Positions 33,735 to 42,539 of a DNA stretch of 64,000 bases are shown one piece after another. Made by a program: the position numbers and the translations under genes. The notes below the pieces were generated by a model, which saw only the letters and a list, made by a program, of their open reading frames with translations, had not been told where the DNA came from and ran no database searches. This stretch comes from Catenulispora acidiphila DSM 44928 (lineage in GTDB: Bacteria > Actinomycetota > Actinomycetes > Streptomycetales > Catenulisporaceae). Where the stretch lies: the NCBI RefSeq assembly GCF_000024025.1, contig NC_013131.1, positions 6,758,001 to 6,822,000 of the forward strand. The letters run 5' to 3'. Numbering within the stretch: position 1 is the first letter of the stretch; the number at the start of each line of letters is the position of its first letter.

Positions 33735-35333
33735 TCAGCTCTTGTCGACACCCTTGTCAGGGTTCTTGTCTGCGCTCTGGTCGGTGCTCTTCTCGGCCGA
33801 CTTCTCAGCGCCCTTACCCACCGCCCCGCCCCCGCCGTTGTTCCGCACCGGACGGTCCCGCACCGTGTACCGCGGATCTGTGGCCTCGAACAGTATCCGC
33901 CGCGTCGTGACGTCGGCCTCGGCCAGCCGCACCCGCGTCTCCTGCCCCAGCGGCAGGTCGTGGCCGTCGCAGCGGGCCCGGACCGCCGGCTGCGTCAGCT
34001 GCACGATCCCGACGTCCGGCTTGCCGTTGTGGTCCCAGTCGATCCGCTCGTTCAGGTCGATGACCACCGCGTCGAACTCCTCGCCGACGCGGTCGCGCAG
34101 CAGCATCGTCTCCACCAGGTCCACGCACTCCCGGTCCACCGAGTTGCCGCGGCGGTCCGCGCCCTCCATCACCGCCGGCAGCTTCGGCAGTTCCGAGCGG
34201 GCCCAGTCCGGGATCTCCGCGCCGGCGCACAAAGCCACGCACACCTCGCCGGCGTAGCGATCCGCCAGGCGCCGCAAGGGTGCGGTGACGTGTGCGTACG
34301 TCGTGGCCAGGGCCGAATGGCCGGCCTGCTCCGGCACGCCGCCGTCGAAAGCGGTGTAGCCCGCGCCGCGCATCAGCGTCGTGGTCTCCTGCAGGAACGC
34401 CGCGTGCTTGGGGACCGCCGGGTCCAGCTTGCGGATCAGGTCGCTGTAGCTGACGCCCTCGGGCCAGCGGATCTTCAGGGCGCGGGCGACGCGGTGCAGC
34501 CGGTGGTAGGCGAACTCCGGCGGGTCGGGCATCGTGCGCAGCAGGCCGACGCCGCCGTAGATCATCAGCTCGGCGGCGGCCATGCCGGTCAGCAGGGAGA
34601 TCTGCGCGTTCCAGTTCTCCACCGGCAGCGGCGTGCGGTACTCCAGCGACCAGCTGTCGCCGTCGGCGACCACGACCTGCGCCGGGACGCTCAGGCTTAT
34701 CCCGCCGCGCTCGGCCTCGCGCTGCTGGCGCAGCGTGCCGATCTCGCGCAACAACCGCAGGACCGTCTCGGCGGTGCCGGCGTCGAGGGCGGCCTGGGTG
34801 TCCTGGTAGTTCAGCTTGGCCCGGCTGCGCACGCGGGCGCGCCGCACCTCCACGTTCGTGGCGTCGCCGGTGGAGTCCAGGTCGATCTGCCACAGCAGCG
34901 CCGGGCACTCCTGGCCGGGCAGCAGCGAGGCTGCGCCCTCGGAGAGGATCTCCGGGTGCAGCGGGACGCGCATGTCCGGCATGTAGTAGGTCTCGCCGCG
35001 CCGGTGCGTCTCCAGATCGAGCACGCCGCCGGGGGTGACGAACGCCGCGACGTCGGCGATCGCGTAGTGCACGCGGTAGCCGCCGCCCTCGCGCTTCTCC
35101 AGGTGCATGGCCTGGTCCAGGTCCAGCGACTCCGCCGGGTCCAGGGTGACCAGCGGCAGGTCCGTGGCGTCGGCCTGCGGCATGCGCGGCGCCTTGGCGG
35201 CGGCCTCGGCCTCGGCCAGGGCCTGCTGCGGATAGGGCCCGGGCAGCCGGAGTTCGGCACGCACGGCGTCGAAGCCCGCGCGCAGGTCGGCGGCCGGGAC
35301 GGCGGCCTCGACGGTGAGGACTCTTTGCGGCAT
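33735..35333 (-). CDS. RNB-domain 3'-5' exoribonuclease (RNase II/R-like)
   Basis: Processive exoribonuclease of 532 aa. The RNB active-site segment near residues 60-80 reads DLPLVTLDPAESLDLDQAMH, which gives the catalytic Asp cluster. HYAIADVAAFV, YAHVTAPLRRLADRY and DRECVDLVETMLLRDRVGEE follow. It lacks the long N-terminal cold-shock and C-terminal S1 domains of Escherichia coli RNase R and matches the shorter actinobacterial form. The last 30 residues are a Lys/Asp/Ser repeat (AEKS, TDQS, ADKN, PDKG, VDKS). Confidence 0.88.
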   Translation of the reverse strand: MPQRVLTVEAAVPAADLRAGFDAVRAELRLPGPYPQQALAEAEAAAKAPRMPQADATDLPLVTLDPAESLDLDQAMHLEKREGGGYRVHYAIADVAAFVTPGGVLDLETHRRGETYYMPDMRVPLHPEILSEGAASLLPGQECPALLWQIDLDSTGDATNVEVRRARVRSRAKLNYQDTQAALDAGTAETVLRLLREIGTLRQQREAERGGISLSVPAQVVVADGDSWSLEYRTPLPVENWNAQISLLTGMAAAELMIYGGVGLLRTMPDPPEFAYHRLHRVARALKIRWPEGVSYSDLIRKLDPAVPKHAAFLQETTTLMRGAGYTAFDGGVPEQAGHSALATTYAHVTAPLRRLADRYAGEVCVALCAGAEIPDWARSELPKLPAVMEGADRRGNSVDRECVDLVETMLLRDRVGEEFDAVVIDLNERIDWDHNGKPDVGIVQLTQPAVRARCDGHDLPLGQETRVRLAEADVTTRRILFEATDPRYTVRDRPVRNNGGGGAVGKGAEKSAEKSTDQSADKNPDKGVDKS

Positions 35334-35466
35334 GCCAGCACCCTATGGGGTGCCGCCCCGCCGTTGCACGCGTCCTGCGATCATCGTCACGTCCGCGTCT
35401 CCAGGGGGCGGCGGGGGCGGTGGGGCGGGCGTGGCGTGCACGTTCGCCGCCCCACCGCCAGAGCCG

Positions 35467-36471
35467 TCAGTCCTCTGAGGAATCCCCCGCCAGGATCCGG
35501 TACAGCGCCTGCCGCGCGCCGACCAGCACCCGCGAGGCCTCGGCCCGCTGGCTGTCGGTCCCGACCTGGATCACCTGCATGTAGGCCATCGCCAGCTGCG
35601 CGATGACGTCGCGGATTTTGGTCGCCTCCTCCGAGGGTCCCTCTTCCTCCTCCATGCCCTCCCAGGGCGCGGTCCACTTGGCGCGGTTGTCCCGGACGTA
35701 GGTCTTGCCCTCGTCGCTGAGCGCGAACATCTTGCGCCCCTCCCCCTCGGTGGTCTGGACGATGCCCTCGTCCTCGAGCTGCTGGAGCGCCGGGTAGATG
35801 GACCCCGAGCTGGGCTTCCACGCCCCGTTGGTGCGCTGCTCGATCTCCTGCATCAGCTGGTAGCCGTTGGCCGGGCCCTCGTCGAGCAGGATCAGGATCG
35901 TTATGCGCACGTCTCCGCGCCCGGCGCGGCTGCGTCCGCCGTGCCGCCGCCGGCCGGCCGGACCGCCCGGCGGCGGACCGCCGAACATCGCGCCGAGGCC
36001 GCCGAGGACGTCGAACGGGGTGAACGTGCCGCCGGCGCCGGGGATCGGCGGCAGCGGGCCGCCCGGAGGCATCGGGGGCATGGGCGGCAGCGGCGGGGTG
36101 CCGGGCGAAGCCCAGGTGTAGCCGCCCCGTCCGCCGCCCCGGCGGGGACCGCGGCGATCCTCGCGGCCCTCCCGGCGTCCCTCATCGCGCTCTTCCCGGC
36201 GCCGAGCCTTGAAGTCCTGGACACGCTCCCGGGCTTCCTGCTCCGTCACGCGTCCCTTCTCCCGCTCCAGCGCCGCGTCGTTGAGCCGCTGCTGGAGGTC
36301 CCGCTCGCGCTGAGCCGCCTCTTCCTGGAGGCGGCGGCCCTGCTCCTTGAGCTGCTCGAGCTGCTCGCGCAGATCCTGCTCGGCGCGCTCGTGCTTGTCG
36401 TTATTACTGCTATTACCGCTATTACCGTTATTGCTGTTCTTGCCGCTGGTCTCGTCCTGCTCGTCGGCCAT
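35467..36471 (-). CDS. PadR-family regulator with long coiled N-terminus
   Basis: Regulator of 334 aa. An Asn/Ser run (residues 12-24) and a highly charged coiled-coil-like region (28-108) come first, then a Gly/Pro/Met-rich hinge (112-172). The PadR winged helix starts near 187 (RITILILLDEGPANGYQLMQ, SIYPALQQLEDEGIV) and a C-terminal helix closes the protein. PadR proteins are usually 110-180 aa, so about half of this one is extra. GGAGG lies 7 nt before ATG 36471. An 11-bp motif upstream recurs before the adjacent small gene, suggesting autoregulation. Confidence 0.88.
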   Translation of the reverse strand: MADEQDETSGKNSNNGNSGNSSNNDKHERAEQDLREQLEQLKEQGRRLQEEAAQRERDLQQRLNDAALEREKGRVTEQEARERVQDFKARRREERDEGRREGREDRRGPRRGGGRGGYTWASPGTPPLPPMPPMPPGGPLPPIPGAGGTFTPFDVLGGLGAMFGGPPPGGPAGRRRHGGRSRAGRGDVRITILILLDEGPANGYQLMQEIEQRTNGAWKPSSGSIYPALQQLEDEGIVQTTEGEGRKMFALSDEGKTYVRDNRAKWTAPWEGMEEEEGPSEEATKIRDVIAQLAMAYMQVIQVGTDSQRAEASRVLVGARQALYRILAGDSSED

Positions 36472-36509
36472 CGCCGCCTCCACTTCCCTACCGGCGACTG
36501 TCGTCGCCT

Positions 36510-36520
36510 CTCAACGATAT
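36510..36520. promoter_or_regulatory. Candidate PadR operator, site 1
   Basis: CTCAACGATAT lies 39 bp before the padR-type start and overlaps the stop codon of the upstream small gene. The same 11 bp occur at 36791-36801. Confidence 0.45.
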
Positions 36521-36741
36521 GACGGACGGTCCGCCGACGCACCCAACGGGAGCACCGGCAGGTACCGGATCCGATCCTGCTCCCCGCGGTCGGCGAACCG
36601 GCGGGCCCGCTGCCGCTCACGCAGGCGGATCTCCAGTTCGATCTCTTTGGCGCCCCGGGTCCGGCGCTCGGTGCGCCGCCACCGGCAGGGCCGGGTCTGC
36701 GCGTTCTCCGGCTGCCGTTCTGGCTGCTGGTCCTCGGTCAT
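36511..36741 (-). CDS. Small basic protein upstream of the PadR-type gene
   Basis: Protein of 76 aa, rich in Arg and Glu (RTRGAKEIELEIRLRERQRA), with no signal peptide. Of the two adjacent ATGs (36744 and 36741) the second is chosen because GGGGGAGG then sits 5 nt upstream; from the first it would be only 2 nt. It is 39 bp upstream of the PadR-type gene on the same strand and is probably its operon partner. Family not recognised. Confidence 0.6.
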   Translation of the reverse strand: MTEDQQPERQPENAQTRPCRWRRTERRTRGAKEIELEIRLRERQRARRFADRGEQDRIRYLPVLPLGASADRPSYR

Positions 36742-36790
36742 CATGGCCTCCCCCTCGACAAAGCGACTGTCCGACGTTGCTCTTCGATAG

Positions 36791-36806
36791 CTCAACGATA
36801 TATCGG
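36791..36806. promoter_or_regulatory. Candidate PadR operator, site 2
   Basis: CTCAACGATAT (36791-36801) runs into the perfect palindrome CGATATATCG (36796-36805). It lies 50 bp before the small gene start and about 65 bp before yaaA on the other strand, so it could control both. Confidence 0.5.
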
Positions 36807-36869
36807 TAACTGTCACTGCGCAAGCCTTGTCGCGGGACGTCCCTCCGGACCCCTGCCTGATGCGCGAGA

Positions 36870-37688
36870 ATGATCGCCGTGCTGATCCTGCTCCCGCCCT
36901 CCGAAGGCAAGGCTCCCGACGGCGACGGCCCGGCCGTGGACCTCGCCACCCTGGCCTTCCCCCAGCTCGCCAAGACCCGCAAAGCCCTGATGGCGGAGCT
37001 GGCGCGGCTGGCCAAGGGACGCGAGGCGACGGCGCTGGAGGTGCTGGGACTCTCGCCGAACCAGGCCGGCGAGCTGGTCGCGGACCGGCAACTGAGCACG
37101 GCGCCGACGCTGCCGGCCGCCGACCGCTACACCGGCGTGCTCTACGACGCGCTGGACCTGCCGGGCCTGCGCCGCGAGGACCCCGAGGCGTTCGCGCGCG
37201 CCGAAGCACGGGTGCTGACGTTCTCCGGGCTGTGGGGCGTGGTGCGGCCGACCGACGCGATCCCGGCGTACCGCTGCTCCGGCGGCGTGTCGCTGCCGAA
37301 GGCCGGCGCGGTGTCCAAGCTGTGGCGGACCGCGCTGACCCCGGCGCTGGCGCCGGCGGTCGCCTCCGGGCTGGTGGTGGACCTGCGCTCGTCGATGTAC
37401 GCCGGGATGTGGAAGGTCCCGGCCTCGGCCGCCGAGCGCACCGCGACCGTGCGGGTGCTGCACGAGCGGATCGTCGACGGCGTGCCCAAGCGCAGCGTCG
37501 TGAGCCACTTCAACAAGGCGACCAAGGGACGGCTGGCGCGGGCGCTGCTGGTCGGGGACGTCGTGGTCGGCACGCCGAAGGAGTTGGCGGAGGCGTTGCA
37601 GGACTTGGGACTGCGGACCGAGACCGCGGCGCCGTCCAAGCCGGGGACGGCTTGGACGATCGACGTGGTGGTCGACTCAGTGGCCTGA
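36870..37688 (+). CDS. yaaA: Peroxide stress protein YaaA family
   Basis: Protein of 272 aa recognised by the N-terminal LLPPSEGK, TFSGLWGVVRPTDAIPAYR and the C-terminal VSHFNKATKGRLAR. Escherichia coli YaaA limits intracellular iron and protects DNA from oxidative damage; the fold is DNA-binding. ATG 36870 or GTG 36879 may be the start. Its stop codon directly abuts the stop of the convergent lipoprotein gene, leaving no room for a separate terminator. Confidence 0.9.
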   Translation: MIAVLILLPPSEGKAPDGDGPAVDLATLAFPQLAKTRKALMAELARLAKGREATALEVLGLSPNQAGELVADRQLSTAPTLPAADRYTGVLYDALDLPGLRREDPEAFARAEARVLTFSGLWGVVRPTDAIPAYRCSGGVSLPKAGAVSKLWRTALTPALAPAVASGLVVDLRSSMYAGMWKVPASAAERTATVRVLHERIVDGVPKRSVVSHFNKATKGRLARALLVGDVVVGTPKELAEALQDLGLRTETAAPSKPGTAWTIDVVVDSVA

Positions 37689-38336
37689 TCAGCCGGACGT
37701 CGAGCTGGTGCTGGTGCTGGCACTGGTACTGCTGGTAGTGCTCGTGCCGGAACCGGTAGCGCTGCTACCAGTGCTGCCGATGCTCACCCCACACAGCGTG
37801 CTCAGCGGCTTCGAGGCCTCGGCGACCTTGCCCAGATCGGCGTCCGTCGACTCGTGGTTGGCGACGTCGTGGCCGACGGTCTGATAGTCGGTGCCGACGG
37901 TCCTCAACGTCGACTTCAGCTGCGCGTTGTCGGTCTTGGAGTCCTGGGTGCGCAAGGCGGTACCGGCGTTGTGGTAGTCCGCGGCGCTACGCGAGGCAGA
38001 GCCCTTGTCCGTCGCCAGCTTCGACTTCAGCGTCGCCAATGCTTCGCGGACGTTGACGCAGACGGTGTGGTCGACGTCCGAGGGCGCGGGCGTCGGACTC
38101 GGCGAGGAGGACGGCGCGCTGGTACTCGAGGCGGCGCTGGACGCGGCCGAAGACGTCGGGGAGGAGATCAGAGGGCTGGTCGCGGCGGCGTTCTTCGGCT
38201 GCACGGTCACCGAGCAGCCGGCCAGCGCCGCGACCACGGCCACGGTCACCGCCGCGGCCCGCACGGCACCGGTCCGCCCCGAGGTGGTCCCGTCCCCGTT
38301 CTCATCTCCCGCGCGACGCGGGCCGATCCGTTCCAT
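37689..38336 (-). CDS. Lipoprotein, unknown function
   Basis: Protein of 215 aa with an unusually long charged n-region, a hydrophobic segment and the lipobox LAGC (Cys at about residue 41). A Ser/Thr/Pro linker follows, then a helical domain of about 100 residues with one Cys pair (HTVCVNVRE and STLCGVSI), and a Ser/Thr-rich tail. A shorter start cannot be excluded. Function not recognised. Confidence 0.7.
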   Translation of the reverse strand: MERIGPRRAGDENGDGTTSGRTGAVRAAAVTVAVVAALAGCSVTVQPKNAAATSPLISSPTSSAASSAASSTSAPSSSPSPTPAPSDVDHTVCVNVREALATLKSKLATDKGSASRSAADYHNAGTALRTQDSKTDNAQLKSTLRTVGTDYQTVGHDVANHESTDADLGKVAEASKPLSTLCGVSIGSTGSSATGSGTSTTSSTSASTSTSSTSG

Positions 38337-38404
38337 GACGCCGGAGTCTATCCACGATCACCGGCGCGCGAAGCAGGGCCCGACAGATCCGTGCCGGCCC
38401 GTCC

Positions 38405-39688
38405 TCAACCGGTCAGATGCGCGGTGTCGTTGAACAGGCGCATCGAGGCGCGGCCGTCGGAATAGCACGTGAGGACCGACAGCGAGGCGGCCGAGAGCTC
38501 CATGGCGTACAGGGATTCCGGCGGGGCGCCGAGCGCGTCGCGGATCAGGGTTTTGATAGGCGTCACATGCGAGACGACCAGGACGGTCCGGCGCGCGTAC
38601 CGGGCGATCAGATCATCGCGCGCGGCCAGCACGCGGTCGGCGACCGCGTCGAAGGACTCCCCCTGCGGCGGCGCGACGGCGGTCGAGGCCAGCCAGGCGC
38701 GGTGCTCGGCGGGCCAGCGCTCGCGGACCTCGGCGAAGCTGTAACCGTCCCAGAGCCCGAAGTCGGTCTCCCGGAAGCCGGGGTCGATCTCGACCGGCAG
38801 CCCGAGCGCGTCGGCGGCGGCCTGCGCGGTCTGCACGGTGCGTCCCAGCGGCGAGGCGACGATCGCGTCGACGCCGCCACGCGCGGCCAACCGGCGGGCG
38901 ACGGCATCGACCTGCTGGAGGCCGACGGCGGAGAGTTCGGGGTCGCCGGCGCCGGAGAAGCGCTTCTCGGCGGTGAGCGCGGTCGCGCCGTGGCGCAGGA
39001 GGAGGAGCGTGGTCGGCGGGCCCATGTCGGGTGCCGGGGACCAGCTCGGTTGCTGGTATGAGGATGGTGCTGGGTTGCTTGAGCTTGAGGTGGTGACCGC
39101 CGCCTCGGCAGCGGTGTTCTCGCTGATGCCGGGCAGCGCCTCCTGCTGCGAGGCAGCTGCCGCCGCAGCGCCGCCCTCGCCACCCGAACCGTCGCCGCCT
39201 CCAGCCTCCCGAGCCGCACGAGCCGCCCGGAAAGCCGCCGTCATCACCTCGGCCTCGGCCATCTTCGCCGCGGCCGCCGCCGGGTCGTCCAGCGCCAGGT
39301 TCGCCAGCGCGTCAGCCCTCTTGTTCTCCGCGCGCGGCACCCAGGTGTAGCGCACCGCGCCCGCTTGCGGGAACGCCGTGCGCGCCTGGACGGCGAGCTG
39401 CTTGATGTCGGGGTGCTTGACCTGCCACACCCCGCTCATCTGCTGGACCGCCAGCTTGGAGTCCATGCGGACCTCGACCTCGGCGTGGGGGTCGAGGGCG
39501 TAGGCGGCGCGCAGGCCGGCGATCAGGCCGCGGTACTCCGCGACGTTGTTGGTCACCACGCCCAGGCCCTCGGCGAGTTCGGCCAGGACCTCGCCGGTGG
39601 CGGCGTCGGCGACCAGGGCGCCGTAGGACGCCGGGCCCGGGTTGCCGCGGGAGGCTCCGTCGGCCTCGACGATGAACGTGCGCGCCAT
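38405..39688 (-). CDS. Bifunctional RNase H / phosphoglycerate-mutase-type phosphatase
   Basis: Fusion protein of 427 aa like mycobacterial Rv2228c. Residues 1-135 are an RNase HI domain (FIVEADGASRGNPGPASYG, NNVAEYRGLIAGL, VRMDSKL, ENKRADALANLAL). A linker rich in Ala/Ser/Gly follows. Residues 228-427 are a histidine phosphatase (LLLRHGATALTAEKR, with the second His in VVSHVTPI), related to alpha-ribazole phosphatase CobC. It is the third gene of the conserved Nif3 - zinc ribbon - RNase H/phosphatase set. Confidence 0.92.
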   Translation of the reverse strand: MARTFIVEADGASRGNPGPASYGALVADAATGEVLAELAEGLGVVTNNVAEYRGLIAGLRAAYALDPHAEVEVRMDSKLAVQQMSGVWQVKHPDIKQLAVQARTAFPQAGAVRYTWVPRAENKRADALANLALDDPAAAAAKMAEAEVMTAAFRAARAAREAGGGDGSGGEGGAAAAAASQQEALPGISENTAAEAAVTTSSSSNPAPSSYQQPSWSPAPDMGPPTTLLLLRHGATALTAEKRFSGAGDPELSAVGLQQVDAVARRLAARGGVDAIVASPLGRTVQTAQAAADALGLPVEIDPGFRETDFGLWDGYSFAEVRERWPAEHRAWLASTAVAPPQGESFDAVADRVLAARDDLIARYARRTVLVVSHVTPIKTLIRDALGAPPESLYAMELSAASLSVLTCYSDGRASMRLFNDTAHLTG

Positions 39689-39694
39689 GGTCTG

Positions 39695-39728
39695 GTCCGT
39701 GAAGTCCGTGAAGTCCGTCGAGTCCGTA
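39695..39728. repeat. 9-bp tandem repeat upstream of the RNase H/phosphatase gene
   Basis: GTCCGTGAA, GTCCGTGAA, GTCCGTCGA and GTCCGTA, followed by further TCCGTG copies, begin 6 nt before the start codon (minus strand) and fill most of the 60-bp gap to the zinc-ribbon gene. Confidence 0.9.
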
Positions 39729-39748
39729 TCCGTGTCCGTGCCAGCGCC

Positions 39749-40516
39749 CTAGATGCCCGATTCGGGGACGCGCACCAGGATGCTGCCGCAGGAGTCGTGG
39801 CGGACGATCTGGTCCGGCGCCGCGGCCTTGATCGCGTTCACCTCGCTGATGTCCAGCTCCAGGCGGCAGCCGTCGCAGCGGCGCTGGCGGATGGCCGCGG
39901 CGCCCACGCTGTTGTCCTTGCGGATGCGCTCGTACAGGGCCAGCAGGTCCTCGGGGATGACGCCGCTGGTGGTCTCGCGCTCGGCGCTCACCGCGGTGAT
40001 GTCGCGGTCGATCTGCCCGGCGGCGGCGGCCAGGGCCGCGGTCACCTCGTCGCGGCGGGTCTGGGCCTCGTCGCGCTGGACGGTCATCTCGGCCACGCGG
40101 GTCTGGGCCGCCTCGCGGCGCTCCATGACCTCCAGGACCACGTCCTCCAGGTCGGACTGGCGGCGGGCCAGGGTCTCCAGCTCGTGCTGGATGTTCTCCA
40201 GGTCCTTGGCCGAGCCGCGGCCGGAGGCCAGCATCTGCCGGTCGCGGGTGGCGCGGTTCACCACCTGCTCGACGTCGGCCTCGGCCTTCTTCTGCTCGCG
40301 CGCGATGTCGCCCTCGGCGGTCTGGGCGGCGACCAGGACGTCGCGCAGGTCCGCCAGGCGCCGGTCCACCTTCTCGGCCTCGGCCAGCTCCGGCAGGGTG
40401 CGCCGCTTGTGCGCCAGCTGTGCCAGGCGCACGTCCAGACCGTGCAGATCCAGCAGACGGAGCTGGTCGGCGGGGTTCGCGTTCAGGGCAGTGCCTCTCT
40501 CTTGACTTGTCTTCAC
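39749..40516 (-). CDS. Coiled-coil zinc-ribbon protein (CT398/Rv2229c-like)
   Basis: Protein of 255 aa. A long coiled coil (about 20-185) precedes a C-terminal zinc ribbon. The first metal pair is RCDGCRLEL; the second is HDSC where relatives have CxxC, so the site would be Cys3His. RQRRCDGC and the C-terminal ILVRVPESG are family marks. Its role is unclear; it is always next to Nif3 and the RNase H/phosphatase in actinobacteria (family knowledge). GTG 40516 is used; homologues begin nearer ALNANPADQLRLLDL, so the true start may be about 10 residues later. Confidence 0.85.
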   Translation of the reverse strand: MKTSQERGTALNANPADQLRLLDLHGLDVRLAQLAHKRRTLPELAEAEKVDRRLADLRDVLVAAQTAEGDIAREQKKAEADVEQVVNRATRDRQMLASGRGSAKDLENIQHELETLARRQSDLEDVVLEVMERREAAQTRVAEMTVQRDEAQTRRDEVTAALAAAAGQIDRDITAVSAERETTSGVIPEDLLALYERIRKDNSVGAAAIRQRRCDGCRLELDISEVNAIKAAAPDQIVRHDSCGSILVRVPESGI

Positions 40517-40537
40517 ACTCCGTGCGGCGGGGCGGTT

Positions 40538-41377
40538 CTAGCCCGCCGCGAGGTGCGCGGTCCACGGATCGGTGACCAGCGTGGAGACGTACGTGTCCAC
40601 GTTAGTCCCGCCAGCGGCCAGCGTGGAACGCAGCGTGGAAGCCGCATGCTCCAGCCAGGGCCACTCGCTGGCCCAGTGCGCGACATCCACCAACGCCGGT
40701 CCCCCGGCCTCCAGCGCCTCGGACGCCGGGTGGTGCCGCAGGTCGGCGGTGACGTAGACGTCGGCTCCGGAGGTACGGACAGCGCCGAAAAGCGTGTCCC
40801 CAGCACCGCCGCACACCGCGACCCGGCGCACCGGACGGTCCGGATCCCCGGCCACCCGCACCCCGCCGGAGGTCGCGGGCAGCGCGGCGGCAACCCGCGC
40901 GGCGAAGGCGCTCAGCGGCTCGGCGGCGGCCAGCTCGCCGACCCGGCCGATGCCGAGTTCGGGTGTCGCCGCGCGCGGTTCGAGGGGACGCAGGTCGTGC
41001 AGGTCCAGGGCGTGGGCCAGAGCGTCGGAGACGCCGGGGTCGGCGGAGTCGGCGTTGGTGTGCGCGGTGAACAGCGCCGCGCCGCCGCGGATGAGCTTGT
41101 GGATCAGGCGGCCCTTGAAGGTCGTCGCCGGGACGCCGTGGACGCCGCGCAGGAACAGCGGGTGGTGCGTGACCAGCAGGTCCGCGCCGCGCTCCAGCGC
41201 CTCGTCGATCACCGCCGCCACCGGGTCCACCGCGAAGCCGACGGTGCGGACCGGCTCCTCCGGGTCCCCGCACACCAGCCCGACCGCGTCCCACGACTCG
41301 GCCCAGGACGGGTCGTAGACGCGCTCCAGGATCGCGACGACGTCTCGGAGGGTCGGCGCGGCCGACGTGTCTGGCAT
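40538..41377 (-). CDS. Nif3-like dinuclear metal-centre protein
   Basis: Protein of 279 aa of the NIF3/YqfO family. AESWDAVGLVCGDP, DLLVTHHPLFLRG, FTAHTNADSADPGVSDALA and the C-terminal DLRHHPASEA, VDVAHWASEW carry the metal-binding His, Asp and Glu residues. The biochemical role is unsettled; a GTP cyclohydrolase-type activity has been proposed for some members. It is the first gene of the three-gene conserved cluster and lies 21 bp before the zinc-ribbon gene. Confidence 0.9.
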   Translation of the reverse strand: MPDTSAAPTLRDVVAILERVYDPSWAESWDAVGLVCGDPEEPVRTVGFAVDPVAAVIDEALERGADLLVTHHPLFLRGVHGVPATTFKGRLIHKLIRGGAALFTAHTNADSADPGVSDALAHALDLHDLRPLEPRAATPELGIGRVGELAAAEPLSAFAARVAAALPATSGGVRVAGDPDRPVRRVAVCGGAGDTLFGAVRTSGADVYVTADLRHHPASEALEAGGPALVDVAHWASEWPWLEHAASTLRSTLAAGGTNVDTYVSTLVTDPWTAHLAAG

Positions 41378-41483
41378 GCCGAGTAGGTTACCGGGCCCGG
41401 CGGCGCCGTCCTTGATCCGAACCCGCCCGTTTGACCGCCCCGGCTCGCGTCCGCGCTCCTCAGGCCGCAGATTCGTGGCGAGG

Positions 41484-41515
41484 GCGACTTCATGGCAAGG
41501 CGACTTCATGGCAAG
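41484..41515. repeat. Two perfect 16-bp tandem repeats in the oxidoreductase leader
   Basis: GCGACTTCATGGCAAG at 41484-41499 is repeated without change at 41500-41515 and ends 26 nt before the start codon. A third partial unit (GGCGACC) follows. Confidence 0.92.
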
Positions 41516-41541
41516 GGCGACCAGAAAAGGGAGAGACCAGG

Positions 41542-42474
41542 ATGCGCGCGGTCGGTGTGAAGGATTACGGGGCCACGCCCGAACTGCTCGACGTGCCCAA
41601 GCCCGCCGCCGGGCCCGGACAGCTGCTGGTGCGGGTCGAGGCCGCGGGCATCAACCCGGTGGACGCGATCATCGCCTCGGGCGCGTCCGGCAGCTCCGGG
41701 CGTCCGCCGCTGCCGCTGGTGATGGGCGTCGACTTCGCCGGCCGGGTGGAGGCCGTCGGGCAGGGCGTCACCCGCTACGCGGTCGGCGACCCGGTCTTCG
41801 GCCGCGCCGCCGGCACGTACGCCGAGTACGTGGTCGTCGACGAGACCGGCCCGCTGAGCCCGGCGCCGGACGCCGTGGAACTCAAGACCGCCGCCGCCCT
41901 GCCGACCGCCGGCCTGACCGCGCTCGGCGTGCTGGACGCCGCCGGGGTCCGGGGCGGTGAGAGCCTGCTGCTGATCGGCGCGGCCGGCGGCGTCGGGACC
42001 TTCCTGACCCAGCTGGCCTCGGCCCGCGACGCCCGCGTGGTGGCGGTGACCCGCGGCGACGAGAGCGTGCGCCTGGGCCTGTTCGGCGCCGCGGTCACCA
42101 TCGACGCCACCGCCGAGGACGTCGCCGGCCGCGTCCGCCGCGAGGAGTACCCCGAGGGCGTGGACGTGCTGGTGGACCTGGTGTCCCAGGACGCCGAGGC
42201 GTTCGAGGCGAACAAGGAGCTGGTCCACGACGGCGGCGTCGCGGTCAGCACCCGGGGCGCGACCCGCGAGCACGGGAAGGTGCAGTCCGGCGTGGAGGAG
42301 CTGGCCTTCCGCATGCAGCCCTCAGCTGAGTTGCTCGCGGAACTGGTCAAGGAAGTGGACGAAGGAACGCTGCGGGTGTTCGTGGAGGAAGAGGTCCCGC
42401 TGGAGCAGGCGCCGCAGGCGGTGGCGCGGATCCAGCACGGCGGGGCACGGGGCAAGACGATCGTCAAGCCCTGA
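41542..42474 (+). CDS. Zinc-independent NADPH:quinone oxidoreductase (MDR family)
   Basis: Enzyme of 310 aa in the medium-chain dehydrogenase/reductase superfamily. VEAAGINPVDAIIASG and MGVDFAGRVEAVG mark the catalytic domain. The Rossmann motif is LLIGAAGGVGTFLTQLA. Zinc-ligand Cys residues are absent, as in quinone reductases. GGGAG lies about 10 nt before the ATG. It is divergent from the Nif3 gene and ends at a strong hairpin. Confidence 0.88.
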   Translation: MRAVGVKDYGATPELLDVPKPAAGPGQLLVRVEAAGINPVDAIIASGASGSSGRPPLPLVMGVDFAGRVEAVGQGVTRYAVGDPVFGRAAGTYAEYVVVDETGPLSPAPDAVELKTAAALPTAGLTALGVLDAAGVRGGESLLLIGAAGGVGTFLTQLASARDARVVAVTRGDESVRLGLFGAAVTIDATAEDVAGRVRREEYPEGVDVLVDLVSQDAEAFEANKELVHDGGVAVSTRGATREHGKVQSGVEELAFRMQPSAELLAELVKEVDEGTLRVFVEEEVPLEQAPQAVARIQHGGARGKTIVKP

Positions 42475-42480
42475 GGGCGA

Positions 42481-42509
42481 GAAGCGCGCGATCATCGATC
42501 GCGCGCTTC
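42481..42509. terminator. Bidirectional terminator hairpin
   Basis: GAAGCGCGCGAT (42481-42492) and ATCGCGCGCTTC (42498-42509) form a perfect 12-bp stem with a 5-nt loop between two convergent genes. Confidence 0.85.
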
Positions 42510-42539
42510 AATCCGTCGTCGATCCGTCGTCGCCGTCGG

